Positions 17,649-26,271 of a DNA stretch of 64,000 bases are shown here, one piece after another. The notes under the pieces are model-generated. The model was given only the letters and a program-made list of their open reading frames with translations. It did no database searches and was not told where the DNA came from. Origin of the DNA: Tessaracoccus flavescens. GTDB lineage: Bacteria; Actinomycetota; Actinomycetes; Propionibacteriales; Propionibacteriaceae. The number at the start of each line of letters is the position of its first letter. Within the stretch, counting starts at the first letter, position 1. Both the position numbers and the translations under genes were made by a program. The stretch covers positions 2,046,001-2,110,000 of the forward strand of contig NZ_CP019607.1 of the NCBI RefSeq assembly GCF_001998865.1. The letters are read 5' to 3'.

Positions 17649-18521
17649 ATGGCGGTACTGATCGACCCACCACGCTGGCCCGCGCACGGCACGGTGTTCG
17701 GCCATCTCGTCTCCGACTCCTCGCTCGACGAGTTGCACGCCTTCGCCGCCCGGGCGGGCCTGCCGACGCGCGCCTTCGACCACGACCACTACGACGTTCC
17801 CGAGTCCCGTTACGCGGTCCTTGTCGAGGCGGGTGCCCTTCCGGTCGACGAGCGCGAGCTCGTCCGGCGGCTCGTCGCCTCCGGGCTCAGGGTCCGAGTG
17901 CCGGACAAGACTCCGACCCGCGCCCAGGCGCTCGAGCTGCTGCGCGCCGACTGGGCCAGCTACGGCCTTCCCGGATCGATCCGCGACGACCTGCTGGCCC
18001 GCTGGTCGCAGCCACACCGGCACTACCACGACGTGCGGCACCTCGCGTCCTGCCTCGGGGCCCTCGACGCGCTCGGCGGCACCGGACGGGCGGTCCGGCT
18101 GGCGGCCTGGTTCCACGACGCCGTCTATGACGGCAGGCCGGGCGAAGACGAGGAGTCGTCCGCCCAGCTCGCGGTCGAGCTGCTCACCGGGATCGTGGAC
18201 TCCGATGAGGTCGACGAGGTGGCGCGACTCGTCCGGATGACCGCGGACCATCGCCCCGACGACGAGGCGGCCGCCCTCCTGTCCGACGCCGACCTATCGG
18301 TGCTCGGCCAGCTCCCCGGCAGGTACCACGTGTATCTGCGCGACGTCCGGCTCGACTACGCGCACGTCGACGACGAGGCCTGGCGGCGCGGTCGGCTGGA
18401 CGTCGTCGACTCGCTGCTCGCCCTCGAGCCGCTCTTCCATACCGAGACCGGCCGACGGCTGTGGCAGGCGGCGGCAGTCGCCAACCTTGCAGCGGAGCGG
18501 GCCACCCTCACGCGGGGATGA
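17649..18521 (+). CDS. DUF4031 plus HD-domain hydrolase
   Basis: A 290-residue two-domain protein. Residues 1-85 are a DUF4031 domain (MAVLIDPPRWPAHGTVF, HLVSDSSLDELHAFA). From about 100 onward is an HD-type metal-dependent phosphohydrolase-like domain with RHYHDVRHL and AWFHDAVYD supplying His and Asp ligands. The substrate is unknown. A GAGGAG ribosome-binding site precedes the ATG and a TAGGTT -10-like box lies about 30 bases upstream, so this gene has a leader. It follows lysS on the same strand with a 70-base gap. Confidence 0.75.
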   Translation: MAVLIDPPRWPAHGTVFGHLVSDSSLDELHAFAARAGLPTRAFDHDHYDVPESRYAVLVEAGALPVDERELVRRLVASGLRVRVPDKTPTRAQALELLRADWASYGLPGSIRDDLLARWSQPHRHYHDVRHLASCLGALDALGGTGRAVRLAAWFHDAVYDGRPGEDEESSAQLAVELLTGIVDSDEVDEVARLVRMTADHRPDDEAAALLSDADLSVLGQLPGRYHVYLRDVRLDYAHVDDEAWRRGRLDVVDSLLALEPLFHTETGRRLWQAAAVANLAAERATLTRG

Positions 18522-18927
18522 GTGACGATCCCACGCCGAGTCGTCGCAGTGGCGTGGCCAAACCTGCGACGCCGTGCCCGCGACGAGCACCTCACTGGTA
18601 CGGGCCGACGCCTGCGCCCCCCAGCGGGGGCCTGGACGCGGTCCGGGCAGGGAGACGATGAGCACTATTCGGGACTCGTTGACCGTCCAGCCGCGTTGTC
18701 TGCAGTCAATGCAGAACCAGGCGTGACGAACCCGGAAAAGTGCTCAAGATGACAGACCGGCCGCGCCGACGCAGAGCCCCTCGCGGGCCCCGTAAGCGGC
18801 CCCGGCAGGGGGAGCAGACGAGCACCTTCCTGGCCTGGTAGCGGTGTCGTCCGGAGAGTGCGGCAGGGTCAGGCGACGAGGCGGGCCAAAACGACGAGGC
18901 AGGGTCAGGCGTCTCCCCGCAGCAGGG
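18522..18927. other. Gene-free stretch with repeats
   Basis: No supported gene in about 400 bases between the HD gene and the HAD gene, which converge. It holds repeat copy R2 and three short direct repeats (listed separately). Short open frames here lack start signals and family features. Confidence 0.6.
18658..18747. repeat. Dispersed inverted-repeat element, copy R2 (reverse orientation)
   Basis: Arms at 18658-18680 (ATGAGCACTATTCGGGACTC...) and 18725-18747 flank a 44-base centre. The right arm, read on the minus strand, equals the left arm of R1 in 22 of 23 positions. R1 and R2 are therefore the same element inverted, bracketing lysS and the HD gene. The centres are unrelated. Confidence 0.75.
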
Positions 18928-18934
18928 TCAGGCG
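18863..18934. repeat. Three 13-bp direct repeats at the end of the HAD gene
   Basis: GCAGGGTCAGGCG occurs at 18863-18875, 18899-18911 and 18922-18934. The last copy contains the stop codon of the HAD gene on the minus strand. Confidence 0.7.
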
Positions 18935-19581
18935 ATGCGGCTGATCCGGACGCCCTCGTCGGTGTTCTCGAACGACAGGTCGGCGAGGGTGTCGACGCAC
19001 CAGTCGGCGCCGATTTCCTGGTCAGTGTGGTGCGTTCGGATGCCGATCGTCGCGCAGCCGGCGTCGCGAGCACCACGCACACCGGCCGGAGCGTCCTCGA
19101 GCACCACGCAGCGCGCCGGGTCGACGCCCAGACGATCGGCGGCCAGCAGGAACGAGTCGGGGGCAGGCTTGCCGTTGACGACCATGTCGCGCGTGACCGT
19201 CACGTCGGGCAGCGGCAGCCCGGCCGCGGCCATCCTTGCCGTGATCAGCCGGTCGGTGCACGAGGTGGCGATGGCCAGGCGTGCCTGGGGAACGGCATCC
19301 AGAGCGGCGACGGCGCCCGGCAGCGGCACCACGCCCTCCGTGTTGGACGACTCGAGCTCGTCGATCCGCAGCCCCGCGGCGGGCGCGATGTCGGCGGGGA
19401 GCAGGATCCGGGCGACTGCCTCCGTCGGCATGCCCGTGTACCGTTTCGCCTCTTCGAAGTCGATGCCGTACTCGTCGGCGAAGATGCGGTAGGCCCGCAT
19501 CATCGAGGCGTGCGAGTCGGCGAGGGTGCCGTCGAAGTCGAAGACGACCGCGTCGAAGACACCCAGCAGGGTTCGGCTCAC
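18928..19581 (-). CDS. HAD-superfamily sugar-phosphatase-like hydrolase
   Basis: A 217-residue beta-phosphoglucomutase/phosphatase-type HAD protein. Motif I FDFDGTLADS contains the nucleophile Asp, motif II is IATSCTD, the motif III Lys is in GKPAPDSF and motif IV is VLEDAPAGV. A helical cap occupies about residues 18-85. It probably dephosphorylates a small sugar phosphate; the substrate is unknown. The GTG at 19581 overlaps the crgA stop in a GTGA junction, so it is co-transcribed with crgA. Confidence 0.8.
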   Translation of the reverse strand: MSRTLLGVFDAVVFDFDGTLADSHASMMRAYRIFADEYGIDFEEAKRYTGMPTEAVARILLPADIAPAAGLRIDELESSNTEGVVPLPGAVAALDAVPQARLAIATSCTDRLITARMAAAGLPLPDVTVTRDMVVNGKPAPDSFLLAADRLGVDPARCVVLEDAPAGVRGARDAGCATIGIRTHHTDQEIGADWCVDTLADLSFENTDEGVRISRIA

Positions 19582-19862
19582 TTCCAGAGCGTCATGAAGG
19601 AGAAACAGGCGACGATCAGCCCGAGGCCGATCGCGACGTTCCAGTCGCCAAGCGCACGCATGAACCCGATCGACTGGCCTGCGAGGTTGTAGACGACCAT
19701 CCAGGCGACGCCGAGCAGGCCGACTGGGATGAAGACGGCGGGAACCCAGTTGCGGCTGGTCGGAGCGAGACGCGCGGTCTCTGCTCGCTTCTCTGCGAGC
19801 TCGACCTTGTCCCGGGACTTCTTCCTGGACTCGGCCTTGTTGCGGACCTTGGACTCGGGCAC
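19578..19862 (-). CDS. crgA: Cell division protein CrgA
   Basis: A 94-residue actinobacterial protein with a basic N-terminal tail (KAESRKKSRDKVELAEKR) and two membrane helices at about 43-61 and 74-92, with the family's NWVPAVFIP and GDWNVAIGLGL segments. CrgA is a septal membrane protein that interacts with FtsZ, FtsI and Wag31 in other actinobacteria. It sits close to the pknB cluster, as is typical, and is divergent from the DUF881 gene. Confidence 0.9.
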   Translation of the reverse strand: MPESKVRNKAESRKKSRDKVELAEKRAETARLAPTSRNWVPAVFIPVGLLGVAWMVVYNLAGQSIGFMRALGDWNVAIGLGLIVACFSFMTLWK

Positions 19863-19999
19863 GGGTGCCTCCTCTAGCTGTCTTCTGACCGGCTAAGCCT
19901 AATTGAGCCGGACCCGATTGCCCACTTTCGCCCCGCACGCGTCACCGCGGCTGCCCGCTGAGGGCCGTGGCCGAGGCGGCGGCAGGTACGCTGGCGGGC

Positions 20000-20773
20000 A
20001 TGAGTCTCTGGGGTCGCATCGCGCAGCGGGTTCCGCGCGTGCGCGCCAACATCGGCCGCAACCAGGAGCGGCGCCGATCCCCGAAGGGACGCATCGCAAC
20101 AGTCCTGGTCTGCGTGCTCGCCGGGCTCATGATCACGGTCGCCGCCATCGCCGCCCGCGGCACCGACCTGCGCAGCGACCGCGGCGCCGACCTACGCGAC
20201 CTGATCGTCACCCAGGGTCAACGCAACGAGGAACTACGCGACCAGGCCGCGTCGCTCAATGCCGAGGTGAACAGCCTCACCGATGCCCAGCCGGGCAGCA
20301 TCGACCTCACGCAGGTGACGGCGGCGGAGGAGAACGCGAGCCTCGTCCCCGTCACGGGGCCGGGTGTGCGGGTGACCCTGACCGACGCCCCCAACGACGT
20401 GAAGCCGGCAGGCGTCGACGACGATGCCCTCGTGGTGCACCAGCAGGACATCCAGGCCGTGGTCAACGCCCTCTGGGCCGGTGGGGCCGAGGCGATGACC
20501 ATCCAGGGCCAGCGGGTGATCTCCACCACCGGCATCAAGTGCGTCGGTAACACGGTCGTCCTGCACGGCATCCCTTACGCCCCGCCCTACGTGATCGAGG
20601 CGATCGGCGACCAGGAGGGCCTCATGGCCGGGCTCGACGACTCCCGCGCGGTCCAGATCTACCGCCAGTACGTCGATGCGTACGGGCTCGGCTACTCGGC
20701 CGAGAAGCGCGACGCCCTCGAGTTGCCCGGCTACAGCGGCCAGGTGGGCCTGCGGCACGCCAGGCAGGGGTGA
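20000..20773 (+). CDS. DUF881 membrane-anchored protein
   Basis: A 257-residue protein: a short basic cytoplasmic segment, one membrane helix at about 33-52, a coiled-coil-like region and then the extracellular DUF881 domain (VTGPGVRVTLTDAP, HQQDIQAVVNALWAGGAEAM, PYVIEAIGD). DUF881 genes are regular neighbours of crgA and pknB in actinobacteria and are tied to division or envelope growth by location only. ATG at 20000 is chosen because a -10-like TACGCT ends 7 bases upstream; the frame is open further upstream, but no better start is seen. Confidence 0.8.
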   Translation: MSLWGRIAQRVPRVRANIGRNQERRRSPKGRIATVLVCVLAGLMITVAAIAARGTDLRSDRGADLRDLIVTQGQRNEELRDQAASLNAEVNSLTDAQPGSIDLTQVTAAEENASLVPVTGPGVRVTLTDAPNDVKPAGVDDDALVVHQQDIQAVVNALWAGGAEAMTIQGQRVISTTGIKCVGNTVVLHGIPYAPPYVIEAIGDQEGLMAGLDDSRAVQIYRQYVDAYGLGYSAEKRDALELPGYSGQVGLRHARQG

Positions 20774-20785
20774 CGCCGGTTCTCC

Positions 20786-21424
20786 TCAGCTGAGGGTCGT
20801 CGACACCAGCGGGCTGAGCCCGACCGCCCGGACAGGGGCGCCCTCGTCGCCGCACTCGGCGAGCCAGTTGGCCAGCATCTGGTAACCACCCTCCGTGAGC
20901 ACCGACTCCGGATGGAACTGGACCGCCTCGACGGCGAGCTCGCGGTGCCGCACGGCCATGATCACGCCCGTGTCGGTGCGGGCCGTCACCTCGAGCACCT
21001 CGGGCACCGTGTCCTCGACGATCGCGAGCGAGTGGTAGCGGGTCGTCGTGACCGGCGACGGCAGGCCGGCGAAGACGCCGACCCCGTCGTGGAAGACGGG
21101 CGAGGTCTTGCCGTGCAGCAGTTCGGGGGCCCGGTCGACCACGCCGCCGTAGGCGACGGCGATCGACTGCAGGCCGAGGCACACGCCGAACAGCGGAAGC
21201 ACTCCGCCGAGGGTACGCACGACCTCGATGCACACGCCCGCCTGCTCGGGTGTGCCGGGACCGGGGGAGAGGAGCACGCCGTCGAAGCTGGCATGCCAGT
21301 CGGCCTCGTCGAAGCGTGGGTCGTCGTTGCGCCACACCTCGACCTCGGAGCCGATCTGGGCGAGGTAGGAGACGATGTTGTAGACGAACGAGTCGTAGTT
21401 GTCGATGACGAGGATGCGGGCCAC
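20786..21424 (-). CDS. pabA: Glutamine amidotransferase, PabA/TrpG type
   Basis: A 212-residue class I glutamine amidotransferase with the triad visible as Cys in FGVCLGLQ and His-Glu in QFHPES, plus SPGPGTPEQAG. It supplies ammonia to a chorismate-using partner (aminodeoxychorismate or anthranilate synthase); no component I gene is near. Its place beside pknB is conserved in actinobacteria, so PabA is the better label, but TrpG cannot be excluded. It is separated from pknB by a strong hairpin and converges on the DUF881 gene. Confidence 0.75.
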   Translation of the reverse strand: MARILVIDNYDSFVYNIVSYLAQIGSEVEVWRNDDPRFDEADWHASFDGVLLSPGPGTPEQAGVCIEVVRTLGGVLPLFGVCLGLQSIAVAYGGVVDRAPELLHGKTSPVFHDGVGVFAGLPSPVTTTRYHSLAIVEDTVPEVLEVTARTDTGVIMAVRHRELAVEAVQFHPESVLTEGGYQMLANWLAECGDEGAPVRAVGLSPLVSTTLS

Positions 21425-21435
21425 GGGGCAATAAT

Positions 21436-21475
21436 GCCATCGGCCACCCTCAAGGTTCAGAGGGTGGCCGATGGC
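21436..21475. terminator. Perfect 16-bp hairpin between pknB and pabA
   Basis: GCCATCGGCCACCCTC pairs exactly with GAGGGTGGCCGATGGC around an 8-base loop. On the minus strand it follows the pknB stop by 14 bases and precedes pabA by 11, so it either ends the kinase operon or attenuates pabA. A short ATTATT follows. Confidence 0.8.
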
Positions 21476-21489
21476 TGGTCAGGCGGAGG

Positions 21490-23385
21490 TCAGGACTCCT
21501 CGCCGCCCGGCGTCTGGGACGCGCTGGGCGGCGGGCTCGCCTCGGCCTTTGCGACCGTGATGGTGATCGGCTCGCTGCGTGGAGCGGTCGCGCCGGCCTT
21601 CGGGTTCTGGTCGGTGACCTGGCCGGGCTGCGCACCGAGCACGACCTTCTCCTCGACCGTGACCTGGAAGCCTGCGTTGCGCGCCCGCTCGGTGGCGGCT
21701 GCCGCGGGGATGCCCGTCAGCTCCGGCACGACCGAGTTGCCGGTCGCGACGGTGAGCGTGATCTCGGTGTCGGCGGAGGCCGTCGAGCCGACCGGCGGGT
21801 TGATGGCAGTCACCTCGCCCGGGGCGGCGTCGGGACTCTCCTGGCTGGGGTCGGCGTCGACCCGCTTCACGTTCGTGAAGCCGAGGTCGGTGAGGACCGC
21901 CTCCGCCTGGTCGACGGACAGGCCGAGCACCGAGTCGGGGATCGTCTGCTGTTCGGGGCCGGTGGAGACGATCAGCTCAACCGGCGTCCCCGGGTCGAAC
22001 TCGCCGGTGCGCGGGTTCTGGTCGATGACGGTGCCCGCCTCCTCGTCGCTAGCCCGCTCGGTGATCTTGTACGTGAACCCCAGACCTCGCAGTTCGCCGA
22101 CGGCCTCGGTCTCGTTCATACCGATGACGTTGGGCACCGCAATCTTCGGCGTGGGGCTCGGGCTCGGCGTGGGCGTGGGCGACGGCGTGCTGGGTTCGGC
22201 AGTCGGGCTGGGAGCGGGGGAGACGGCGGTCGGGGTCGGGCTTGGCGTGGGGTTCGGCCCGGTCCTCGGCGGGTTGAGCAGCATCACGAGTCCGATGATC
22301 AGGCCGATCACGACGAGGCCTGCGATCACCAGAAGAGCGATCAGGCCCTTCTTGGACTTCGGCTCCTCGTCTTCGGGCGGAAGCTCATCGACCGGTGGCT
22401 CGTCGATCGGGGACGGCACGGGCGCGGGAGTGACCGCCGTCGCCGCGGGGGTGACGCCGCGCCTCGCGGTCGTCGTCATCGGGTCGCTGGGGATCATCCT
22501 GGTCGGCTGATCGGCCTGGTTCATCGCCAGCACCGGCTCGCCCGCGAGGCAGCGGTTGATGTCGTCTCGCATCTCGCCGGCGTCCTGGTAGCGGTCGCGG
22601 GCGTCCTTCTCCAGCGACTTCAGCACGATGGCGTCCATCGCGGGGGTGATCTCGGGGTCGAGCTGCGACGGCGGGACGGGGATCTCGCGAACGTGCTGAT
22701 AGGCGACCGACACGGGCGAGTCGCCCTTGAACAGCGGCTGCGAGGTGAGCAGTTCGTACAGCAGGCAGCCGACGGAGTAGATGTCTGAGCGGTTGTCGAC
22801 CTTCTCGCCGCGGGCCTGCTCGGGGGAGAGGTACTGGGCGGTGCCGATGACGGCGGCCGTCTGGGTCATGGTGGCCGACGTGTCGGCGACGGCGCGGGCG
22901 ATGCCGAAGTCCATCACCTTGACGGTGCCGTTCGGCGTGAGCATCACGTTGGCCGGCTTGATGTCGCGGTGCACGATGCCCGCCCGGTGGGCGTAGGCGA
23001 GCGCGTCAAGCACGCCTGCGGTGAACTCCAGGGCACGCTCGGGCACGATCTTGCGGCCGTCGCGCAGCACCTCGCGCAGGGTGACGCCCTCGACGAGCTC
23101 CATCACGATGTAGGGCACCGACACGTCGGAGACGGCGTCGCGCTCCTCGCCGGTGTCGTAGACGGCGACGATGTTGGGGTGGTTCAGGCCGGCCGCCGAC
23201 TGCGCCTCGCGCCGGAACCGGGCCTGGAAGGTCGGGTCGCTCGCCAAGTCGACACGAAGCCGCTTGACCGCGACGTCGCGCTCAAGTCGGATGTCACGGG
23301 CGCGCCACACCTCGGCCATGCCGCCGCGCCCGATGATCGCATCGAGCTGGTAGCGGCCGCCGAGCAAGGCTCCTCGCTCTGTCAT
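21490..23385 (-). CDS. pknB: Serine/threonine protein kinase with PASTA repeats
   Basis: A 631-residue transmembrane kinase. The cytoplasmic kinase domain (about 10-270) has the Gly-rich loop GRGGMAEV, Lys41 in VAVK, HRDIKPANV and DFG. A Pro-rich linker leads to a membrane helix near 345-365, then a Pro/Thr/Ser-rich stalk and three extracellular PASTA repeats (starting VPNVIGM, IPDSVLG and VPELTGI) that sense muropeptides in PknB homologues. The C-terminus is Pro/Ser-rich. ATG at 23385 has AAAGGA upstream; an in-frame ATG 33 bases earlier lacks one. It is the only kinase here; pknA is not in the cluster. Confidence 0.9.
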   Translation of the reverse strand: MTERGALLGGRYQLDAIIGRGGMAEVWRARDIRLERDVAVKRLRVDLASDPTFQARFRREAQSAAGLNHPNIVAVYDTGEERDAVSDVSVPYIVMELVEGVTLREVLRDGRKIVPERALEFTAGVLDALAYAHRAGIVHRDIKPANVMLTPNGTVKVMDFGIARAVADTSATMTQTAAVIGTAQYLSPEQARGEKVDNRSDIYSVGCLLYELLTSQPLFKGDSPVSVAYQHVREIPVPPSQLDPEITPAMDAIVLKSLEKDARDRYQDAGEMRDDINRCLAGEPVLAMNQADQPTRMIPSDPMTTTARRGVTPAATAVTPAPVPSPIDEPPVDELPPEDEEPKSKKGLIALLVIAGLVVIGLIIGLVMLLNPPRTGPNPTPSPTPTAVSPAPSPTAEPSTPSPTPTPSPSPTPKIAVPNVIGMNETEAVGELRGLGFTYKITERASDEEAGTVIDQNPRTGEFDPGTPVELIVSTGPEQQTIPDSVLGLSVDQAEAVLTDLGFTNVKRVDADPSQESPDAAPGEVTAINPPVGSTASADTEITLTVATGNSVVPELTGIPAAAATERARNAGFQVTVEEKVVLGAQPGQVTDQNPKAGATAPRSEPITITVAKAEASPPPSASQTPGGEES

Positions 23386-23452
23386 CGCTGCCGATCCTTT
23401 CGGTTTGTCATGCACCATCTTGCCGAATGGTTATGAGAGGAGTCTGAGAACT

Positions 23453-24880
23453 TCACCGGAGCGCCTCCAGAACCTTGCGGAAGATGGGTGCGGCGAGTTT
23501 GCCGCCGGAGATGTCGTCGCGTGCCACGTCAGCGTCCTCGACGAAGGCCACGATCGCGACCTTCGGGTCCTCGGCGTACCCGACGAACCACGCGTAGGGC
23601 GGGCGGTCGGGAGCGGTCTGGGCCGTTCCCGTCTTGCCTCCGATGGTCACGCCGGAGATCTGGGCGGGGGTTCCCGTCCCGTCCTCGACGGTGGCGACCA
23701 TCATCTGGCGCAGCAGTTCTGCGGTCGACTCGCTGACCGGCCGCGACTGCTCCTGCGGGGAGGTCGAGCTGAGCACCGTGAGGTCGCGGTTGGTGACGGT
23801 GCTGACCAGGTAGGGCTTCATCATGCGGCCGTCGTTGGCGATCGCGGCGACGACCTGCACCATCTGGAGCGGCGAGGCGGCCACGTCGTACTGGCCGATC
23901 GCCGTCAGCGCGGTCTGCGCCTCGTCCAGCTCGCCCGGGAAACGCGACTTGGCGGCGGCGATGTCGACGGTGGGGTCCTGGTTGAAGCCGAAGGCCTCCG
24001 CCATCTGGGTCATCTTGTCCGCGCCGAGCTCGAGGCCGAGGTTGCCGAACGCCGTGTTGCAGGAGGTCTGCATCGCCTGCTGGATCGTGACCCGGTCACC
24101 GCCGCAGTTGGTCGAGTTGCCCATCGAGCGGCTCGAGTTGGGCAGGGGAAGCGAGTCGGGGGCGTCGACCATGGTGTCTGGCACCATGCCGTCCTCCAGG
24201 GCGGCCGCCGCAGTGATCAGCTTGAAGGTCGATCCGGGCGGGTACACCTCGCGGGTGGCGCGGCCCTTGAGCGGCTCGTCGTCGGCGTTGAGCAGCTCGC
24301 TCCACGCCCTCTGCGCTTCGCCGAGGTCGACGGTGGCAAGCAGGTTGGGGTCGTAGGTGGGGGTCGACACGAGGCTGAGGATCTCGCCCGTCTCGTAGTT
24401 CATCGCCACGACCGCGCCCCGCTTGTCGCCGAGCGCGTCGACGGCGGCCTTCTGGGCGGCAGGATTGAGCGTGGTCTGGACGTTGGCTCCGGACGACTGG
24501 CGCCCGGTCAGCAGGTCGATCACGCGGGCGAACGACTGCTCGGACGACGTGCCAGCGAGTTGCTGGTTGAACGACTGTTCGAGGCCGGAGCGGCCGTAGT
24601 CGTAGGAGTACCAGCCCGTCACGGAGCTCCACAGCTCGCCGTCGGGGTAGGTGCGCACGAACGGGAACCGCCCGCTGCGGGGGACCGACTCGGCGATCGG
24701 CTCGTTGCCGACGAGGATGGCGCCGCGGTTGCGGGAGAACTCGGCGTCGCGGACCCGTCGGTTGCGGGTGTCGTTGTTGAGGGAATCGGTGCGCACCACC
24801 GAGATCCAGGTCGTGTTGACCAGCAGCGCTGCAAGCAGGAGCGACACGAAGATCGTCACCTTGCGGATGGGTCCGTTCAT
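23453..24880 (-). CDS. pbpA: Penicillin-binding protein A (transpeptidase)
   Basis: A 475-residue class B penicillin-binding protein. One N-terminal membrane helix (about 8-28) anchors it. The transpeptidase domain has Ser217 in STFK, SCN at 273-275 and KTGTAQT near the C-terminus. It cross-links peptidoglycan at the cell surface, partnering the SEDS glycosyltransferase encoded just upstream, whose stop it overlaps by 4 bp. In mycobacteria PbpA is needed for septation and is phosphorylated by PknB. Confidence 0.9.
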   Translation of the reverse strand: MNGPIRKVTIFVSLLLAALLVNTTWISVVRTDSLNNDTRNRRVRDAEFSRNRGAILVGNEPIAESVPRSGRFPFVRTYPDGELWSSVTGWYSYDYGRSGLEQSFNQQLAGTSSEQSFARVIDLLTGRQSSGANVQTTLNPAAQKAAVDALGDKRGAVVAMNYETGEILSLVSTPTYDPNLLATVDLGEAQRAWSELLNADDEPLKGRATREVYPPGSTFKLITAAAALEDGMVPDTMVDAPDSLPLPNSSRSMGNSTNCGGDRVTIQQAMQTSCNTAFGNLGLELGADKMTQMAEAFGFNQDPTVDIAAAKSRFPGELDEAQTALTAIGQYDVAASPLQMVQVVAAIANDGRMMKPYLVSTVTNRDLTVLSSTSPQEQSRPVSESTAELLRQMMVATVEDGTGTPAQISGVTIGGKTGTAQTAPDRPPYAWFVGYAEDPKVAIVAFVEDADVARDDISGGKLAAPIFRKVLEALR

Positions 24881-26271
24881 CGGGAGATCACCGCCGTGTG
24901 GGCCTCGAGGTCGCCTACCTCCTGCGGGGCGGCGGTGGCCGCCTGCGGCATGCGGGCCCGGTGCGAGATGACCATCAGGATGCCGATGATGATCCAGTTG
25001 GCGATCAGGCTGGAGCCGCCCTGGGACATGAACGGCGTGGTGAGGCCGGTGAGCGGAAGCAGACGGGTGACGCCGCCGATGATGGCGAACACCTGCAGCG
25101 CGAACACGAAGCTGAGCCCCGCGGCAAGCAGCTTGCCGAAGCCGTCTGGCGCGGTGAGCGCGGTCTTGAAGCCGCGGGCGATCAGGAGGCCGTAGACCAT
25201 GATGATCGCCATCAGGCCGAGCACCCCGATCTCCTCACCGAGGGCGGCGGCGATCATGTCGCTCTTCGCAAGCGGGGTGAGGCCGGGCCGTCCGAGGCCC
25301 CAGCCGCGCCCGAAGAGGCCACCCCAGGCGAACCCGAACTGGGCGCTGATGATCTGCAGGTTCTTGTCATAGTCGCTGAACGGATCGAGCCAGGCGTTGA
25401 CCCGTCGCGGGACATGGTTGGTGAACTTGTACGCGGCGAGTGCCGCCCCGATGAAGAGGGTGCCTGCGAGGATCGGCCATGCAGGCCGCTCCGTCGCGAT
25501 GTAGATCATCACGGTGAAGAGGCCGAAGAACAGCAGCGAGGTGCCGAGGTCGTTCTGGAACACCATGACGGCGAGCGAGGCGCCCCACATGATCATGATC
25601 GGGCCGAGGTCGCGGGCCCGCGGCAGTTCGATGCCGAGGAAACGCCGTCCGGCGAGCGCCAGCACCTCGCGCTTCTCGTAGAAGTACGCCGCGAACGCGA
25701 TGGCGAGCATGATCTTGGCGATCTCGGCAGGCTGGAAGGAGAACCCGGCGACCCGGATCCAGATCTGCGCTCCACCCGAGGCGTGGCCGATGCCGGGCAT
25801 CAGGGGCAGCAGGAGCAGGAAGAGACCGCCGATGAACATCAGGTAGGGGTAGCGCTGGAGCCGGCGATGGTCGCGCAGGACGATGATCACGGCAGCGAAC
25901 AGGATCAGTCCCAGCCCGGTCCAGATCAGCTGGGTCATCGAGTCGTCCTTGATCGGTTCCGGGATCTGGTCGATCCGGTAGATCATGGCGAGCCCGAGCC
26001 CGTTGAGTAGGAAGACGCACGGCAGGATGATCGGGTCGGCATAGGGCAGCAGGAAGCGCACGACCAGGTGCGCGGCGACGCCCATGCCGTACCAGATGCA
26101 GGCCACCACGATGAGGTTCGACGGCAGCTCGCCGTAGAGGTTCAGATCCGTGATGATCCAGCCGGCGAAGCCGAACGACTGGGCCAGCAGCAGGAGCAGA
26201 AGCTCCACGCCGCGGCGCTTGCGGTAGACGATGACCTCGTCGGAGACCGCTGGCTGCACTTGCTCGGACAT
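24877..26271 (-). CDS. rodA: SEDS peptidoglycan polymerase, FtsW/RodA family
   Basis: A 464-residue polytopic protein with about 12 membrane helices and the SEDS signatures FSFQPAEIAKIML, NDLGTSLLFFGLF and SQGGSSLIANW. SEDS proteins polymerise lipid II into glycan strands with a class B penicillin-binding protein, here PbpA. The ATG overlaps the pstP stop as ATGA. Cluster position favours RodA rather than FtsW, which usually lies in the dcw cluster. Confidence 0.9.
   Translation of the reverse strand: MSEQVQPAVSDEVIVYRKRRGVELLLLLLAQSFGFAGWIITDLNLYGELPSNLIVVACIWYGMGVAAHLVVRFLLPYADPIILPCVFLLNGLGLAMIYRIDQIPEPIKDDSMTQLIWTGLGLILFAAVIIVLRDHRRLQRYPYLMFIGGLFLLLLPLMPGIGHASGGAQIWIRVAGFSFQPAEIAKIMLAIAFAAYFYEKREVLALAGRRFLGIELPRARDLGPIMIMWGASLAVMVFQNDLGTSLLFFGLFTVMIYIATERPAWPILAGTLFIGAALAAYKFTNHVPRRVNAWLDPFSDYDKNLQIISAQFGFAWGGLFGRGWGLGRPGLTPLAKSDMIAAALGEEIGVLGLMAIIMVYGLLIARGFKTALTAPDGFGKLLAAGLSFVFALQVFAIIGGVTRLLPLTGLTTPFMSQGGSSLIANWIIIGILMVISHRARMPQAATAAPQEVGDLEAHTAVISR

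Noticed and set aside
18863..18934. Three short repeats as a CRISPR array
   Set aside because: Units are 13 bp, spacers unequal and very short, and no cas gene is present.
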